Assembly: GCA_020848595.1 (NCBI GenBank)
Contig: JADLHV010000268.1
Coordinates: forward strand, 1-8,465
DNA length: 8,465 nucleotides
Direction of reading: 5' to 3'
From: Bacteroidia bacterium
Lineage (GTDB): Bacteria; Bacteroidota; Bacteroidia; NS11-12g; UBA955
The notes beneath the pieces were generated by a model. It made no database searches, was not told where the DNA came from, and saw nothing but the letters and a program-made list of their open reading frames with translations. Of this stretch, positions 6,536-8,465 are shown in pieces. Position 1 is the first letter of the stretch, and each line of letters starts with the position of its first letter. The translations under genes and the position numbers were made by a program.

Positions 6536-8383
6536 TTAATTCGTTAATACCTGCAAACCAGTTAAGCTTTTATAAACACCATTATCTTGTTTCAATAGAT
6601 CCTCATGACGACCTGCTTCAACGATTTGACCTTTATCTAGAACAATAATTTTATCGGCACTGCGAATTGTACTCAATCTATGAGCAATGACGATACTTGT
6701 TCTATTTTTCATCAAATCATCTAAAGCTTCTTGCACTAATAATTCACTTTCAGAATCCAATGCACTTGTTGCTTCGTCGAGAACCAAAATAGCTGGATTT
6801 TTAATAACAGCTCTAGCAATAGCAATACGTTGCTTCTGACCACCAGACAATTGAATTCCTCTTTCTCCTACCACTGTTTCAAATTTATCTGGGAATGATT
6901 CAATAAATTTAAGTGCATTAGCCTTATGTGCCGCTTCTATTACTTCCTCCTTACTTGCATTAGGTTTACCATATAAAATATTTTCATAAATTGTTCCTCC
7001 AAAAAGAATCACATCTTGAGGCACATAAGCTATTTGACTTCTTAAATAACTCAAATCATAAGTATCAACAGATTTACCATCCACTAATATTTGCCCTTTA
7101 TCTGGATCATAAAAACGCATAACCATAGCTGCCACAGTGCTTTTACCACCACCACTACCACCAACAATAGCAATTTGCTCGCCCTTCTTTGCATTAAATG
7201 ATATGCCTTTAAGCACTTGAACTTCTTTACGAGATGGGTAGCTAAACTCGACGTCTTTAAATTCTATTTCGCCATTTATTCTTTGATCAGAATGCAATTC
7301 CGACTCATTAATACTTTCGCCTTGCATTTTTAATAACTCCTTAACCCTTTGAGTTGCACCAATTGTTTTTTGTAATTGACTGAACATATCTGCGAATCCA
7401 CCTAAGGTACCACCTACAAATCCAGAGAAAATTACAAACATCACCAAATCACCAACACCCATAGAACCTTGTTGAATCAGATTTGCCCCATACCAAACAA
7501 CAAAACCGATTGCTCCAAAAACTGAGAAAATAATGAATGACACAAAATAACCTCGATAGGTACCACTCTTAACAGCAAAATCTATCAAACTATCTATGTT
7601 CTTACCATAACGTTTACGTTCAATAGATTCACTCGTAAAAGCTTTAACAACACTTATGCCTTGTAAAGTTTCTTGAACCACTGTGCTCGACTCTGCAAGC
7701 ATATCCGTTTCCTTACTTCCTAACTTTCTAATCTTACCTCCAAACACAACTGCACTAATAGCAATTAAAGGAACAATAGAAAGCATTATGAGTGCTAACT
7801 TAGTACTTATAAAAAATATTAAGAACAAGCCCACAATTAAAGTGAGAATTCCACGTAAAAACTCTGCGAAAACAAATGAAACACTATCTTGAATTTGCCC
7901 TGTATCTGCAGAAATTCTACTACTTAATTCGCCAACTCTTTGAGTACTAAAAAAAGACATGGGCAAACTTATCATTCTTCCATACAAATCCTTTCTCAAA
8001 TCGGCTACTGCATTTGTCCCCGCTTTTGTCAATAAAGAAACACGCATAAATGAAAAAATAGTTTGAATAGATAATTGAGCAAAGATGAGCAATAAGGTCA
8101 AATTTAATGGCCATTTCTCACTTAGAATTCCTGTCTTATTTGCCATCATACCATTCATTCCTCCACTCATACTGACTTCCGAATTACTTACAGCTCCAAT
8201 CATTTTTCCCATTAAAAATGGAAATAACATGGTACTAAATGCCGATAAGGATATAAAAATCAATCCACCAATAAAATACTTCTTGTATGGTTTAACATAT
8301 TTAAAAACAAATAACAATTCTGAAATGGATTCCTTACTAATTTTAACTTTAGGTATATCCCTATCAATTCTTGGTCCGCCCAT
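6536..8383 (-). CDS. Type I ABC exporter, fused permease and ATPase (MsbA/BmrA-like)
   Basis: This 615-residue half-transporter should work as a homodimer in the inner membrane. The transmembrane domain has six predicted helices at about 36-60, 93-115, 171-191, 194-215, 280-300 and 306-330. The ATPase domain (about 372-610) is complete: Walker A GGSGGGKST (408-416, K414), Q-loop Q456, signature LSGGQ (512-516), Walker B ILVLDE with catalytic E537, D-loop SALD and switch H568. The first periplasmic loop (about 62-92) is longer than in many relatives and holds a Met/Gly-rich stretch (SMSGGMNGMM, 71-80). MsbA-like lipid A flippases and multidrug exporters share this layout, so the substrate cannot be told from sequence alone and I assign no symbol. 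It leads a probable two-gene operon with the M1 peptidase. The start is supported by a -7 motif 16 bases upstream. Confidence 0.93.
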   Translation of the reverse strand: MGGPRIDRDIPKVKISKESISELLFVFKYVKPYKKYFIGGLIFISLSAFSTMLFPFLMGKMIGAVSNSEVSMSGGMNGMMANKTGILSEKWPLNLTLLLIFAQLSIQTIFSFMRVSLLTKAGTNAVADLRKDLYGRMISLPMSFFSTQRVGELSSRISADTGQIQDSVSFVFAEFLRGILTLIVGLFLIFFISTKLALIMLSIVPLIAISAVVFGGKIRKLGSKETDMLAESSTVVQETLQGISVVKAFTSESIERKRYGKNIDSLIDFAVKSGTYRGYFVSFIIFSVFGAIGFVVWYGANLIQQGSMGVGDLVMFVIFSGFVGGTLGGFADMFSQLQKTIGATQRVKELLKMQGESINESELHSDQRINGEIEFKDVEFSYPSRKEVQVLKGISFNAKKGEQIAIVGGSGGGKSTVAAMVMRFYDPDKGQILVDGKSVDTYDLSYLRSQIAYVPQDVILFGGTIYENILYGKPNASKEEVIEAAHKANALKFIESFPDKFETVVGERGIQLSGGQKQRIAIARAVIKNPAILVLDEATSALDSESELLVQEALDDLMKNRTSIVIAHRLSTIRSADKIIVLDKGQIVEAGRHEDLLKQDNGVYKSLTGLQVLTN

Positions 8384-8399
8384 AATTTCTTTAAAAAAA

Positions 8400-8407
8400 C
8401 AAAAATA
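8400..8407 (-). promoter_or_regulatory. -7 promoter element of the exporter-peptidase operon
   Basis: On the - strand these bases read TATTTTTG, an exact match to TAnnTTTG, ending 16 bases before the exporter ATG. Transcription would begin near 8394 with a leader of about 11 bases. No TTG sits at a suitable -33 distance. The remaining non-coding DNA to the window edge (8408-8465) shows no other recognisable element. Confidence 0.45.
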
Positions 8408-8465
8408 GAGAAATCAAGCTGTACTCATATAAAAAACCGACCAATCTGAGTAAAATAAAGAAGAG

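Noticed and set aside
7683..8408. Two rightward open frames within the exporter gene
   Set aside because: They are antisense to the membrane helices of the exporter and carry no independent signals.

Overview
The window looks like ordinary core chromosome from a member of the Bacteroidota. Four things point there. The base composition is AT-rich. Three gene starts are preceded by the phylum's -7 promoter motif, TAnnTTTG. One gene is a TonB-like protein with the FE-x-RNKxYGAY N-terminal signature typical of the phylum. Shine-Dalgarno sequences are largely absent. I cannot place the organism below phylum from this sequence.

Left half, + strand: about 250 bases of non-coding DNA lead into a tightly spaced gene row. 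The row is a class I fructose-bisphosphate aldolase (fbaB), the acetyl-CoA carboxylase carboxyltransferase beta subunit (accD), the lipoyl carrier protein of the glycine cleavage system (gcvH) and a small VanZ-family membrane protein. The gaps are 33, 27 and 8 bases, so one transcript is likely. An AT-rich hairpin followed by a T-run closes the row. A separately promoted gene for a TonB-like energy transducer follows.

Right half, - strand: a type I ABC exporter (fused membrane and ATPase domains) is followed 9 bases downstream by a predicted M1-family zinc aminopeptidase lipoprotein. Only the exporter has a promoter-like motif, so the two probably form an operon. The peptidase and TonB genes converge with only 12 bases between their stop codons.

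The left genes are housekeeping metabolism: sugar-phosphate cleavage, the committed step of fatty-acid synthesis, and one-carbon/glycine metabolism. The right genes are envelope functions. I found no mobile element, CRISPR array, tRNA/rRNA, toxin-antitoxin pair or evident new system. The points worth a second look are small: start-codon decisions supported by promoter position, a TTG start overlapped by a two-codon ATG-AAT-TGA reading frame, an inverted repeat before the TonB gene, and the 12-base convergent junction.
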